A stretch of 37,993 nucleotides of DNA from Planctomyces sp. (GTDB lineage Bacteria > Planctomycetota > Planctomycetia > Planctomycetales > Planctomycetaceae). This document shows positions 23,715 to 32,414 of the stretch, one piece after another. Where the stretch lies: positions 1-37,993 of the forward strand of contig SXPC01000222.1 in the NCBI GenBank assembly GCA_005778225.1. The letters run 5' to 3'. The position numbers were made by a program, and so were the translations under genes. Every line of letters begins with the position of its first letter. Positions within the stretch are counted from its first letter, which is position 1. Under the pieces are notes generated by a model. That model did no database searches, had not been told where the DNA came from, and saw only the letters and a program-made list of their open reading frames with translations.

Positions 23715-26177
23715 TCAATCGAGTTTCCCGCGACGTAACCGCAGTGCATTGGCAATCACCGACACCGAACTCAAACTCATCGCTGCAGCTGCCAGCATGG
23801 GGTTGAGCAGCAGGCTCTTCGAGATCGGATACAAAACTCCCGCGGCGATCGGAACGCCGATGGCATTGTAGACTAGAGCAAAGAAGAGGTTCTGTCTGAT
23901 ATTCCGCATCGTCTGACGTCCCAGAGAAATCGCCTTCACGATTCCTCGCAGGTCTCCTTTTACCAGAGTCACACCGGCTGACTCGATCGCAACATCCGTC
24001 CCTGTGCCCATCGCGATCCCGACATCGGCAGCAGCAAGGGCAGGAGCGTCGTTGATCCCGTCTCCGGCCATCGCAACCCGTCGCCCTGCTTTCTTCAATG
24101 CCGTCACGCGGGCCAGCTTGTCTTCCGGTCGTACGCCTGCTTCGAAGTCATCGATCCCCAGTTTTTCAGCCACGATCTTCGCTGTCGTCGGCTGGTCGCC
24201 CGTCAGCATAATCACTTTCAAACCAAGTTCATGCAGTTTCCGAATCGCGGCCTCGGAAGATGCTTTGACCGGATCCGAGACCGCGATCAGCCCAGCCGCC
24301 TGCTTATCAACAGCAACCGCGACCACAGTCCGTCCCTCTCGTTGAAGCTCCTCGAAACGGGACGAGAATGATTCAAAACCAGAGACGGATTGCTCCTTTA
24401 ACAACGTCGCCTTGCCAACGATGACTCGTTTCGTCCCTACGGATCCTTGAATCCCCTGCCCTGTGACCGATTGAAAGCCCGTCACTTCTGACAGCGGAAG
24501 ACTGCGTTCATGAGCGGCGTTGACAATTGATCGCGCAATCGGGTGTTCGCTGTGCTGCTCGAGGCTCGCAGCCAGACTCAGCAAGTCTTGTTCACTCAAT
24601 CCGCTCCCCGCGATGATTTCGGTTACCGTGGGACGACCTTCCGTCAGAGTCCCGGTTTTATCAACGATGACCGTGTCAATCTTTTCCAGACGCTCGATGA
24701 CATCCGCATCGCGAATCAAGACACCTTCCTGCGCACCACGCCCGATCCCCACCATGATCGACATCGGCGTCGCCAGTCCCAGTGCACAAGGACAAGCAAT
24801 GATCAAAACTGCAACCGCATTCACCAGCGCCCACGCCAGCGCCGGCTGTTCCGGCTGCACGATCGCCCAGACAAGAAAGGTCACGATCGCGATTCCAATC
24901 ACCGCAGGCACAAAATACCCTGAGACCGTATCCGCAACTTTCTGAATGGGTGCACGACTTCGCTGCGCACTGGCGACCAGATCGACGATACGAGACAGGA
25001 CCGTCTCCCCGCCGACTTTCTGAGCCGTCATCACAAACGAGCCTGTCTGATTAACAGTTCCCCCGATGACATCATCACCAATCGTCTTAGTGATCGGCAT
25101 CGGTTCCCCCGTCAGCATCGCTTCATCGACACGACTTCCGCCTTCGACGAGGACTCCATCCACAGGAATTTTCTCTCCTGGTTTCACTCGCAGTCGATCG
25201 CCAGCATGAACGTGTTCCAAAGGCGTGTCTTTTTCATGGCCGTCCACCAACACGTGTGCAATCGGCGGTGCGAGTGCCAGCAGCTCACGGATCGCAGTCC
25301 CGGTTCGCTTCCTCGCTCGCAACTCAAGCACCTGGCCGAGGAGAACGAGCGTGATGATGACAGCTGCTGCTTCGAAGTAGACGGCCGCCTGTCCGTGGTG
25401 TTGAAAGTCACCAGGGATAAACCTCGGGAAGAGCGTTGCGATAACGCTGTAGAGATAGGCTGCTCCCGTTCCTATCGCAATCAACGTAAACATATTCAAG
25501 TGACCGGTTCGAATCGAACGATAGCCACGCTCGAAAAAAGGCCATCCGCAGTACAGGACAACCGGCGTACTCAAGAGTAACTCCAGCCACCGACCAGTCG
25601 TTGTCCCTGTTATGCCTGGAATGCTGATACCAATCATTGGCAGCATGGCGACCAGAAAGACTGGTACTGTCAATGCGACACTGAACCAGAAACGACGTGT
25701 CATCTTCGTCAGCTCTGGATCATCCTGCTCCACAGCGATAACGGTTTTTGGCTCCAGATCCATGCCGCACTTGGGGCAACTTCCCGGATGATCCTGCTCG
25801 ACTTCCGGATGCATGGGGCACGTAAAAACAACGCGCTGACTGCGAACAGGTGCACCAGATGATTCCAGTGCCATACCACATTTGGGACAGTCTCCTGGCG
25901 TATCACTTTCAACTCCCTCACACATCGGACAGTAATATGCCTTCGTCGCCTTCTGGCGTAAGTCCTCAGCTACTGAGTGATCATGCTCATCATGACAACA
26001 CGATTTCTTCCCCGGCATCTCCATCGTCACGAGCTGATGGGATGTCTCCGCGGTTGGTCCAGCCAGAAACTTCTCGCGACACTTCGGACAACAGAAGAAA
26101 TACGTCTGTCCGTCCTTAGTCGCATGATGCGGCGAATCCTCGCTGACCGTCATTCCACAAATCGGATCTATTGCCAC
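23715..26177 (-). CDS. copA: Cu+-exporting P1B-type ATPase with YHS and two heavy-metal-binding domains
   Basis: Inner-membrane copper exporter of 820 aa. Instead of the usual N-terminal HMA (CxxC ferredoxin-fold) domains it has a YHS domain (1-45, DPICGMTV and YFFCCPKC), a Cys/His patch ([12 protein letters not shown], 57-68) and two heavy-metal-binding repeats (YYCPMC to CPKCGM, 82-102; FTCPMHPE to CPKCGM, 118-139). Then come eight membrane segments with CPC at 462-464, TGEP, the phosphorylation motif DKTGT at 506-510, and [13 protein letters not shown]. The last segments ([12 protein letters not shown] and [17 protein letters not shown]) mark the Cu+ (P1B-1) class. The start is GTG 26177, with AAGGGG 5 nt upstream. 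No CueR or CsoR-like regulator gene is in the window. Confidence 0.92.
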   Translation of the reverse strand: MAIDPICGMTVSEDSPHHATKDGQTYFFCCPKCREKFLAGPTAETSHQLVTMEMPGKKSCCHDEHDHSVAEDLRQKATKAYYCPMCEGVESDTPGDCPKCGMALESSGAPVRSQRVVFTCPMHPEVEQDHPGSCPKCGMDLEPKTVIAVEQDDPELTKMTRRFWFSVALTVPVFLVAMLPMIGISIPGITGTTTGRWLELLLSTPVVLYCGWPFFERGYRSIRTGHLNMFTLIAIGTGAAYLYSVIATLFPRFIPGDFQHHGQAAVYFEAAAVIITLVLLGQVLELRARKRTGTAIRELLALAPPIAHVLVDGHEKDTPLEHVHAGDRLRVKPGEKIPVDGVLVEGGSRVDEAMLTGEPMPITKTIGDDVIGGTVNQTGSFVMTAQKVGGETVLSRIVDLVASAQRSRAPIQKVADTVSGYFVPAVIGIAIVTFLVWAIVQPEQPALAWALVNAVAVLIIACPCALGLATPMSIMVGIGRGAQEGVLIRDADVIERLEKIDTVIVDKTGTLTEGRPTVTEIIAGSGLSEQDLLSLAASLEQHSEHPIARSIVNAAHERSLPLSEVTGFQSVTGQGIQGSVGTKRVIVGKATLLKEQSVSGFESFSSRFEELQREGRTVVAVAVDKQAAGLIAVSDPVKASSEAAIRKLHELGLKVIMLTGDQPTTAKIVAEKLGIDDFEAGVRPEDKLARVTALKKAGRRVAMAGDGINDAPALAAADVGIAMGTGTDVAIESAGVTLVKGDLRGIVKAISLGRQTMRNIRQNLFFALVYNAIGVPIAAGVLYPISKSLLLNPMLAAAAMSLSSVSVIANALRLRRGKLD

Positions 26178-26335
26178 GTCGGCCCCTTCGCTGTCCGCTT
26201 ATCGTTGTGACACAGTTCAAAGCTGCGTTTCTTCTACCTGCATTTTACACGTCAATGACCTGCAGGAGCAGGGCCACAAACGCGCATTGAGGCAGCTTGT
26301 AACAAACATGGAGTGCAAAGACGCAGCAGTTTCAC

Positions 26336-27565
26336 TCACACAACCTGAGGAGGGACCTCAGCCCGAATCTTCTGTTCATAAATTGACAGCAGGCGGTCAA
26401 ACGTCTTTCGCCATGAGAAATGCTGTTCCACATGCTCGCGAGATCGACGCGCCATCTCTTCCCGTGACTGCGCGACGTCTTCGATCAGACGTGCGAACTC
26501 ATCGGCGTTATCGACTTCAGCCAAGCGTCCTGTCTCGGAAGGAACACGTTCGATCAACGCCCCTGCCTGGACTCCCACAACCGGCAAGCCCGCCGCCTGA
26601 GCTTCGATGACCGCCAATCCAAATGTCTCAAATGGCCCTGCCGTGACGTAGATATCCGACGACGCCAGCAACGCTGCGTAGCGGTCATGATCCTTCTCGT
26701 AATGAAGAATGGTCGCACCGCCAAGCTCCGCTGCCTGGGTTTCGAGATGATCACGCATCGGCCCCTCGCCCATGACGATCAACTTTGCCTTCAACTCCTT
26801 CGGCAGCTTCGAGAAGGCATTCAGAAGCACACCGACACGCTTCTCTTCCACCAGACGTCCTGCATAGACGAGCAGCAGCTCATCGTCCTGCACACCTAAT
26901 TCCTGTCGAATTCTCGTTGAACGCTTATCGGGATGAAACTGCTCCAGATCGATCCCCAGCGGCACGACCTGAACATCGTCAACTCCATACTGATTCAAAC
27001 GGGCCGCTTGTTCTTCTGAGGCAGCCAGCCTCACATCGCAGTGATCAAACACCGATTTGATATAGGACTCCGCACTCCCAGCAAAAAAGTTTGCCAGCTG
27101 ATAGCCAATCTTCTCCAGCGTCGGCATCCACTCGCCGACGGAATCGTGGACTGCTCGCTTCAATGGTCCTGCGACGAATGCCTCTGCCACGTCCGTATGA
27201 AAATACGCCCCGACGCAGCACCGTTCGCCAGCCTCTTTACGACGTTGAATATGCGAACGCACCGCCCAGGCGTCTGCATAGAAACTTCCCAGTTCAATGA
27301 CGTCCGCGTTCACTTCATCAAGTATGTGCGTGATCTTGTCCGGACGCCAGAACATTCTGTATGGGGCATATCCGGGAATGATCGGGCTGGCGATGCGATA
27401 AGTCTTTGTGCGATCCGTCGTATCAACGTCATCGTGGTCATCAGGAATGATGAGCACATGCTCGTGATCGGTATGGCGAAGCAGATAGCGTCGCTTTTCA
27501 TCCAGATAAGTACGGATACCGCCGCTGGTTTCGTGGTAGGACAAAGTGATATCGAGAAACTTCAT
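26336..27565 (-). CDS. Glycosyltransferase family 4 (GT-B)
   Basis: Cytoplasmic retaining glycosyltransferase of 409 aa. The N-terminal domain begins ITLSYHETSGGIRTYLDEKRRYL, with the Gly-rich acceptor loop. The C-terminal domain shows VYAGRLVEEKRVGVLLNAFSKLP and the E-x7-E donor motif in PFETFGLAVIEAQAAGLPVVG. The frame opens at 27700, but that extension reads like noise and overlaps the GH63 gene. ATG 27565 has AGGA upstream and starts directly with the family's first strand, so I use it. It lies 19 bp after the GH63 hydrolase on the same strand, hence an operon. The sugar donor and acceptor are not readable from sequence. Lipid glycosylation or synthesis of a glycoside solute are both possible. 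Confidence 0.88.
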   Translation of the reverse strand: MKFLDITLSYHETSGGIRTYLDEKRRYLLRHTDHEHVLIIPDDHDDVDTTDRTKTYRIASPIIPGYAPYRMFWRPDKITHILDEVNADVIELGSFYADAWAVRSHIQRRKEAGERCCVGAYFHTDVAEAFVAGPLKRAVHDSVGEWMPTLEKIGYQLANFFAGSAESYIKSVFDHCDVRLAASEEQAARLNQYGVDDVQVVPLGIDLEQFHPDKRSTRIRQELGVQDDELLLVYAGRLVEEKRVGVLLNAFSKLPKELKAKLIVMGEGPMRDHLETQAAELGGATILHYEKDHDRYAALLASSDIYVTAGPFETFGLAVIEAQAAGLPVVGVQAGALIERVPSETGRLAEVDNADEFARLIEDVAQSREEMARRSREHVEQHFSWRKTFDRLLSIYEQKIRAEVPPQVV

Positions 27566-27584
27566 CGTGGCACTTTCCTGAGAT

Positions 27585-29210
27585 TTATTGAACAAGCTGT
27601 CGTTCGATCTCTGCCTTTTCGGCATCCTTAGAATAACAGCTGACAGTACAAAATTCCGAGACGCCCGCCTGTTCCCGCAACATGCATCGGGCATGACCAC
27701 CTGGAAGCAGATCGATACTGATCGCCAGTTTTTCCTGTGGCAGCCGAAGCGAAAACCCCAGGCCCTCTGCTGACTTCGGGAAGTTTGGTCGGATCAGGAT
27801 CTGACCTGCTTCCTTTCGAAAGCCAATCAGTTCTTCTATGACCAGCGTATTGACAAGTCCGGACCAGCCCACAAACTCGCTGACGGGTTTACTCCCCAGC
27901 GTCAGTTTCTTGAACCGGTTTCCCTTCTTGCGATGCAATTCTTCAAGGTCGTAACGATCCGGATCGTAGAACTCGTAGAAACGCCGCATCGTCGAGAATG
28001 TCTTGTAAACGCCGTGACACAAGCGAAACGAAAGATCCGCAACATCCGAGTAAAAACCGTATCGTTTCAGCCCCTGGATCACTGCATACGCTGTGTTGAT
28101 CCAGACCGGTCCCCGCCACATGTCTTTGGAAAACTCAGGATCGGCTTTCGAAACGCTCGGCAGAGGAATCTCGGTGTTGAACAGTTTGGGATCGAGAATC
28201 TGCTGACGAAGAGCTTCTGCGCGTGTTGCATCAGGGATCCCTGCCCAGAGTGGCAGTAACCCGGCGATCGTCTTGTGACGGATAAAGCCGTTCGTGACTT
28301 CGTCGTGATCATAGTAAAACTGATCGACATCGTCCCAGAGAAACTCGTTGACGGCCTGTCGCAAATCATCGGCTTTGCTGCGATAACGGCTGGCCTCTTC
28401 ATCCCGCCCCAGCATCATCGCCATCGAGGCCAGCATCTCATTCTGCAACACCACGTAGGCACAAATATCAGGTGAAGAAAATCGCTTCGTGTTCGAGAAT
28501 ATCTGCTCGTCACGAGAGCTGAATCTTGGAGAGTTATCGATGCCGGATTCGTAAGGATGAGCCCAGAAAAACAATCCATGCTGATGACGTCGATTCTCAT
28601 ACAGCCAGACATTGTAGTCACGCAGCGGTTCATAAATCTGACGTTCAAAATCTTCATTCGGCGGCAGCGAATTCCATCGCATCAGGCGTTCCATGGACCA
28701 TGCCATGACCGGAGGCTGGGTATACTTCGACTCGCTGAAATTCGTAACAACGTGTTGCAATCTTTTTCCATCTCGCAGGTCAACAACCGCTCGATTTACT
28801 TCGAACGCCGTTCCGAGATCCCAGTGTTTCCAGACTTGTGACGTGAAGGCAGAATCCCATAGATAAATCCCCTCAAAGCTGGGAGCAGGATGGATGTAGC
28901 GAAGCTTCGAGAGAACATCCGGCATTTGCAAATTCAAAAACAGGTTGGCATAAACCGCTTTAAAGCCTTCCTCCCAACACCCCAGGTCTGCATTTGGCGA
29001 GGAGACAAATAGTGTCGGTGGTTGGTGAGCAACCTGTTTCTGTTCAAGAATCGATTGGGGAAGTTCGATGGGGACGGGTCCGCGACGACTGAACAATCGC
29101 GACCATAGCACCAGATCCAGCCCATATCGGAAGGCGCGATGGTAGCGGGACGCGTAGCGACCGACGTGACTGGTTCGATGTCGTACTGAACTCGCCAGTT
29201 CTCTGAGCAT
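27585..29210 (-). CDS. GH63 glycoside hydrolase, mannosylglycerate-hydrolase-like
   Basis: An (alpha/alpha)6-barrel hydrolase of 541 aa with no signal peptide, so probably cytoplasmic. The motifs fit the bacterial GH63 group that includes mannosylglycerate/glucosylglycerate hydrolases: LWDSAFTSQVWKHWD (117-131), HPYESGIDNSPR (218-229, Asp225 as candidate general acid), MWRGPVWINTAYAVIQGLKRYGF (364-386) and RFYEFYDP (410-417, Glu413 as candidate base). The first 45 residues are basic and of unknown role. The start ATG 29210 has GAGAGG (complement of 29215-29220) just upstream. It is the first gene of a two-gene operon with the GT4 enzyme. A trehalase-like (GH37) reading is possible, but the ESGxDNSPR and E-F-Y-D-P pair favours GH63. 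Confidence 0.82.
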   Translation of the reverse strand: MLRELASSVRHRTSHVGRYASRYHRAFRYGLDLVLWSRLFSRRGPVPIELPQSILEQKQVAHQPPTLFVSSPNADLGCWEEGFKAVYANLFLNLQMPDVLSKLRYIHPAPSFEGIYLWDSAFTSQVWKHWDLGTAFEVNRAVVDLRDGKRLQHVVTNFSESKYTQPPVMAWSMERLMRWNSLPPNEDFERQIYEPLRDYNVWLYENRRHQHGLFFWAHPYESGIDNSPRFSSRDEQIFSNTKRFSSPDICAYVVLQNEMLASMAMMLGRDEEASRYRSKADDLRQAVNEFLWDDVDQFYYDHDEVTNGFIRHKTIAGLLPLWAGIPDATRAEALRQQILDPKLFNTEIPLPSVSKADPEFSKDMWRGPVWINTAYAVIQGLKRYGFYSDVADLSFRLCHGVYKTFSTMRRFYEFYDPDRYDLEELHRKKGNRFKKLTLGSKPVSEFVGWSGLVNTLVIEELIGFRKEAGQILIRPNFPKSAEGLGFSLRLPQEKLAISIDLLPGGHARCMLREQAGVSEFCTVSCYSKDAEKAEIERQLVQ

Positions 29211-29591
29211 AAGACCTCTCTCAAACGGCGTGGAAATCAGGATGTGTATCAGGGTGATGACGCAGTGACTGTCTAACTGAGCAGTTTTGATTCCATATTG
29301 TCACAAAATCGAGCCTCCTCGGGATCACTTGATCTGCAGGCAAAACCATTTTACTGACCCTACAACCCGCCTCACCATCCCTTTGCGTACAAAGAAATGA
29401 TCGATGAGACATATTCGCACGCTACACAATTCGTCGAATGTTCTAAGTTTTCGGTAGGACGACGGCGCGCACACGATGGGCGCAGACAAGGGCGGATGGG
29501 CTGCCTTCGTCAATTCACACCACATTGACGTGTTCTTCAACCTGCAACGCTCCGCGCATCGCGAAAGAGCGTTTCCCCACCTGGCCCTTCC
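29211..29591. other. Divergent intergenic region, 381 bp
   Basis: Separates the leftward GH63 gene from the rightward HD-GYP-like gene. Apart from the GAGAGG Shine-Dalgarno at 29215-29220 (minus strand) I see only a short dyad, GATCA (29323-29327) / TGATC (29330-29334). There is no convincing promoter pair, no RNA gene and no coding frame of note. The HD-GYP ATG at 29592 has no Shine-Dalgarno. Confidence 0.4.
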
Positions 29592-30905
29592 ATGCACAAG
29601 CCCGCGCAACTGACACAAATTGATCTGGATGACCTGCGTCATGGCGTGACGTTGGAAACTCCACTCTTTGATCCGCTACACAGCCAGCAGATACTTCTGC
29701 TCGCTGAGGGAACAGTCCTTACTTCCAGTCTGATCGAAACGCTGCGTCGACGCGGCATTCAAAAAGTTCTGATCGCCTCGGAGCACGTTGCTCGTGTCAC
29801 ACGACTCCTCGCCCCTGCTCCTCCAATTGCCAACGTCCCGCCGACTTCGAAGACGCAGGAACCAAAAGCGATCCTGATCGGAAACACGCCGTTTCTCTTC
29901 CGGGAAAAAAAGCTTCGCGAGAATACTCTCTCGACTCTTCACGACTACTCGTTCTGGCATGACTGCAGCGAACCGAAATCGCTGTCGCTTCCCAAGTCGC
30001 TCGTGGTCCAGATGGACCAGTTGACATTCGAGACGATGGCCCGCCTGTGTGGCCTGTACGCTCAGGCAGAAATGGGAGACATTTCGTCGTTCGACCAGTC
30101 GATCGATATTTGCAATCAGGCTCTCAACCAGCTGACAAAGGACATCGATACATTCGTCGCGGGCTGCACAAAACTCGGCAGCTACACCCCGAGCCTTCAG
30201 GGGACGTCCAGCGCCATGCTGGCAGTTGCGGTGGGTAATGTTCACGGACTGACTCGAGACGAACTGATCGAACTCGGCGTCGGCATCATGCTTCATGAAG
30301 CCGGGATGTTGCTCCTAGAGCGAGGGAATCTCGAACTCTCCTCCATCATCGACGACCTTTCCTTCCTCGAACTCAGTAAACACTCGTCGTACGCCGCCGA
30401 CATGATCGGTCGCGCCAAGAACATGCCGCGTACTTCGCAAATGGTGGCCTACCAGCTTCACGAACGCTGCGATGGCTCCGGCTATCCACGACGCCGTCAC
30501 GACAACCAGATCCATCTTCTGGCGAAGATTGCCGCCATCGCAGATCATTACATCGCGCTGACGACCCCTCGCCCGAAATACCAGCCGCTGTCGTCCTATC
30601 ACGCTATGGAGCAGATCCTTCACGATGCGCGTAAGCACAAGTTTGATCAAAACGTCGCGAGAAGCTTCCTCTATACGATGTCTCTTTTCCCTGTCGGCTC
30701 ACTCGTCGAGCTTTCCGATGGACGCATTGGCCGGGTGACTCGCTCGAACCTTGAGAAGTACACGCGTCCGATGCTGGAGATCATCTCCCTTGAAACCGTC
30801 TTCGAGCCAACACATACGATTAATCTCGCTAACGAAAAAGGCCTCGACATCATCCGCCCCTTAAGCGATCTGCTGATCTACGACGACCGCCTCGTCGGTG
30901 TTTAA
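29592..30905 (+). CDS. HD-GYP-related protein with partly degenerate active site
   Basis: Cytoplasmic protein of 437 aa. Residues 8-70 form an N-terminal module (DLDDLRHGVTLETPLFD, LLLAEGTVLT, LRRRGIQKVLI) shared with the protein at 35222-36565. Residues 185-370 are an HD-GYP domain, which in active members hydrolyses cyclic di-GMP. Kept: His264, HERCDGSGYP (290-299) and the AIADHYIAL Asp318. Lost: the first metal-binding His (Gln203 region). The HD pair reads His235-Glu236 (LHEAGM instead of LHDIGK). Activity is therefore doubtful. The C-terminal tail (SLFPVGSLVELSDGRIGRV) is the beta-rich segment often following planctomycete HD-GYP domains. It is monocistronic and convergent with the glycerate kinase gene. 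Confidence 0.82.
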   Translation: MHKPAQLTQIDLDDLRHGVTLETPLFDPLHSQQILLLAEGTVLTSSLIETLRRRGIQKVLIASEHVARVTRLLAPAPPIANVPPTSKTQEPKAILIGNTPFLFREKKLRENTLSTLHDYSFWHDCSEPKSLSLPKSLVVQMDQLTFETMARLCGLYAQAEMGDISSFDQSIDICNQALNQLTKDIDTFVAGCTKLGSYTPSLQGTSSAMLAVAVGNVHGLTRDELIELGVGIMLHEAGMLLLERGNLELSSIIDDLSFLELSKHSSYAADMIGRAKNMPRTSQMVAYQLHERCDGSGYPRRRHDNQIHLLAKIAAIADHYIALTTPRPKYQPLSSYHAMEQILHDARKHKFDQNVARSFLYTMSLFPVGSLVELSDGRIGRVTRSNLEKYTRPMLEIISLETVFEPTHTINLANEKGLDIIRPLSDLLIYDDRLVGV

Positions 30906-30951
30906 TTTCTACCGGAACCGTGATCGGGAGTGAGCGCAATCCACGTCCCCT

Positions 30952-32292
30952 TTACATGTCTGGCCACTTCAGCACCACGACCAGATCCATCACATTCGTC
31001 CCCGTCGGGCCTGTTTGAATTAATGAGTCGATGCGTTCCAGTGCATAGTACGCATTACATGTCTCCAGAAACTTCGTCAGCTCCAGTCCTGACTTCTTCG
31101 CGTTGTCCGATGCAATCTGATCCGCGATCCCCCCTGCCGCATCCGTCGGCCCATCTTCCCCATCGGTTCCGATACTCAGCAGCAGAACATCATTGATCCC
31201 CTGCTTCTGCCTCGTGATTAATGCCGAGAGCGCGATCTGCTGGTTGCGTCCCCCGACATGCTGCTCACCATCTTTCGGGACTTGCACCGTCGTCTCGCCA
31301 CCATAAATCCAGCAGAGTGGCTTATAGGATTTCGGCGTCCAGGCAGCCTCGAGCAACAAATCTTTTCCGACTCGCTCCGCTGGTCCACTCAGCTGCTTAT
31401 TCGTCTGTGGATGGGTAATGTAGCCCATCTTCTCAGCACGTTTCGCAGCTGCGACAATCGCCGTCTTATTCGTCCCGATGAGATGATATGGATACGAGGG
31501 AACGCGGACACATTCGCCAGGTTCTCTCAAGTACTGGTATACGGGTCGAAAATCCTCGACCTCATCACATCCATATCGATCGAGCAAATGAATTGCATCC
31601 TCAACACGATGTCTGGGAGAAACCGTCGGCCCTGATCCAATCAGATGGGGCGGATCTCCAATCACATCCGAGATCGCGAGCGTGATCATCCTGGCTTTCC
31701 CGCACGTCAACAGTCCTCCCCCCTTGACCAGCGAGATCATGCTGCGAACAGTATTCAACTCCTCAATCGTCGCACCCGACTTCGACAGATAACGAATCAG
31801 CTTTGTTTTCAACTCCAGTCCAATTTCATCGACTGGCCAGCTCAGCAGTGCACTCGCCCCCCCAGACAGTAGCACAACAACGAGGTCATCTTCTCCCCCG
31901 CTGGCGATCAACTCGACTCCCTTCTGAGTTGCTTCCACCGCCCTCTCTGTCGGCTCATTGACTCCCACCGGCCTGACTGCCAGCGGGACGATCCTCTTCA
32001 AAACTGCCTCGATTCCTTCCGGAATCTGAACCTGCCCAACCAGCTTCTCAAAAGCATCCGTCCCATCGAGCGCCGCTTCAAACCCTTCCGCCATCCCCGC
32101 AGATGCTTTTCCCGCTCCGATGACAATCAGCTTCTGAATACGATCGGTGTCGTACGTTTCGCCGCAAATCGAAAGACAGCGTCCCGTCACATGCACGACA
32201 TTCCTCACCAGTCGGGCTGGATCGACCGCCGCGATCCCGGCTCGGGCAATCTCCAACGCATGTCGTCGCATCATCGCAGGTATGTTGTCCAT
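30952..32292 (-). CDS. Glycerate 2-kinase (DUF4147/MOFRL family)
   Basis: Cytoplasmic kinase of 446 aa that phosphorylates D-glycerate to 2-phosphoglycerate. The N-terminal Rossmann-like domain shows VIGAGKASAGMA (57-68), LLSGGASALLSWP, the ELNTVRSMISLVKGGGL segment and ISDVIGDPPHLIGSGPT. The C-terminal MOFRL domain shows GGETTVQV, GGRNQQIALSAL and LLSIGTDGEDGPTDAAGG. Length and motif order match the family well. It feeds glycerate into lower glycolysis. Candidate sources in the window are hydrolysis of a glycosylglycerate by the GH63 enzyme and sugar-acid breakdown (GntP and dehydratase genes), though neither is adjacent. The start is ATG 32292, with the porin-gene terminator just upstream. 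Confidence 0.93.
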   Translation of the reverse strand: MDNIPAMMRRHALEIARAGIAAVDPARLVRNVVHVTGRCLSICGETYDTDRIQKLIVIGAGKASAGMAEGFEAALDGTDAFEKLVGQVQIPEGIEAVLKRIVPLAVRPVGVNEPTERAVEATQKGVELIASGGEDDLVVVLLSGGASALLSWPVDEIGLELKTKLIRYLSKSGATIEELNTVRSMISLVKGGGLLTCGKARMITLAISDVIGDPPHLIGSGPTVSPRHRVEDAIHLLDRYGCDEVEDFRPVYQYLREPGECVRVPSYPYHLIGTNKTAIVAAAKRAEKMGYITHPQTNKQLSGPAERVGKDLLLEAAWTPKSYKPLCWIYGGETTVQVPKDGEQHVGGRNQQIALSALITRQKQGINDVLLLSIGTDGEDGPTDAAGGIADQIASDNAKKSGLELTKFLETCNAYYALERIDSLIQTGPTGTNVMDLVVVLKWPDM

Positions 32293-32345
32293 AGACTCAT
32301 GCTATGGCAGACATGATCCACTTCTCAAGTCTGCACAGAGCGCAC

Positions 32346-32379
32346 AAAAAAACTGTTGCTCCCTCGTGGAGAGCAACAG
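32346..32379 (-). terminator. Intrinsic terminator of the porin-like gene
   Basis: On the minus strand, a perfect 9-bp stem (CTGTTGCTC / GAGCAACAG; plus-strand arms 32353-32361 and 32371-32379) with a 9-nt loop is followed at once by seven T (complement of A 32346-32352). It starts 36 bp after the porin-like stop codon and is the clearest Rho-independent terminator in the window. Confidence 0.9.
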
Positions 32380-32414
32380 TCTCAGGAAAATCGCAGTCGT
32401 TCAATCAGGTCAGA

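Noticed and set aside
27585-29210. Calling the GH63 enzyme a trehalase (GH37)
   Set aside because: The ESGxDNSPR and EFYDP motifs with a single WRGPVWINTAY segment match the mannosylglycerate-hydrolase-like GH63 group more closely.
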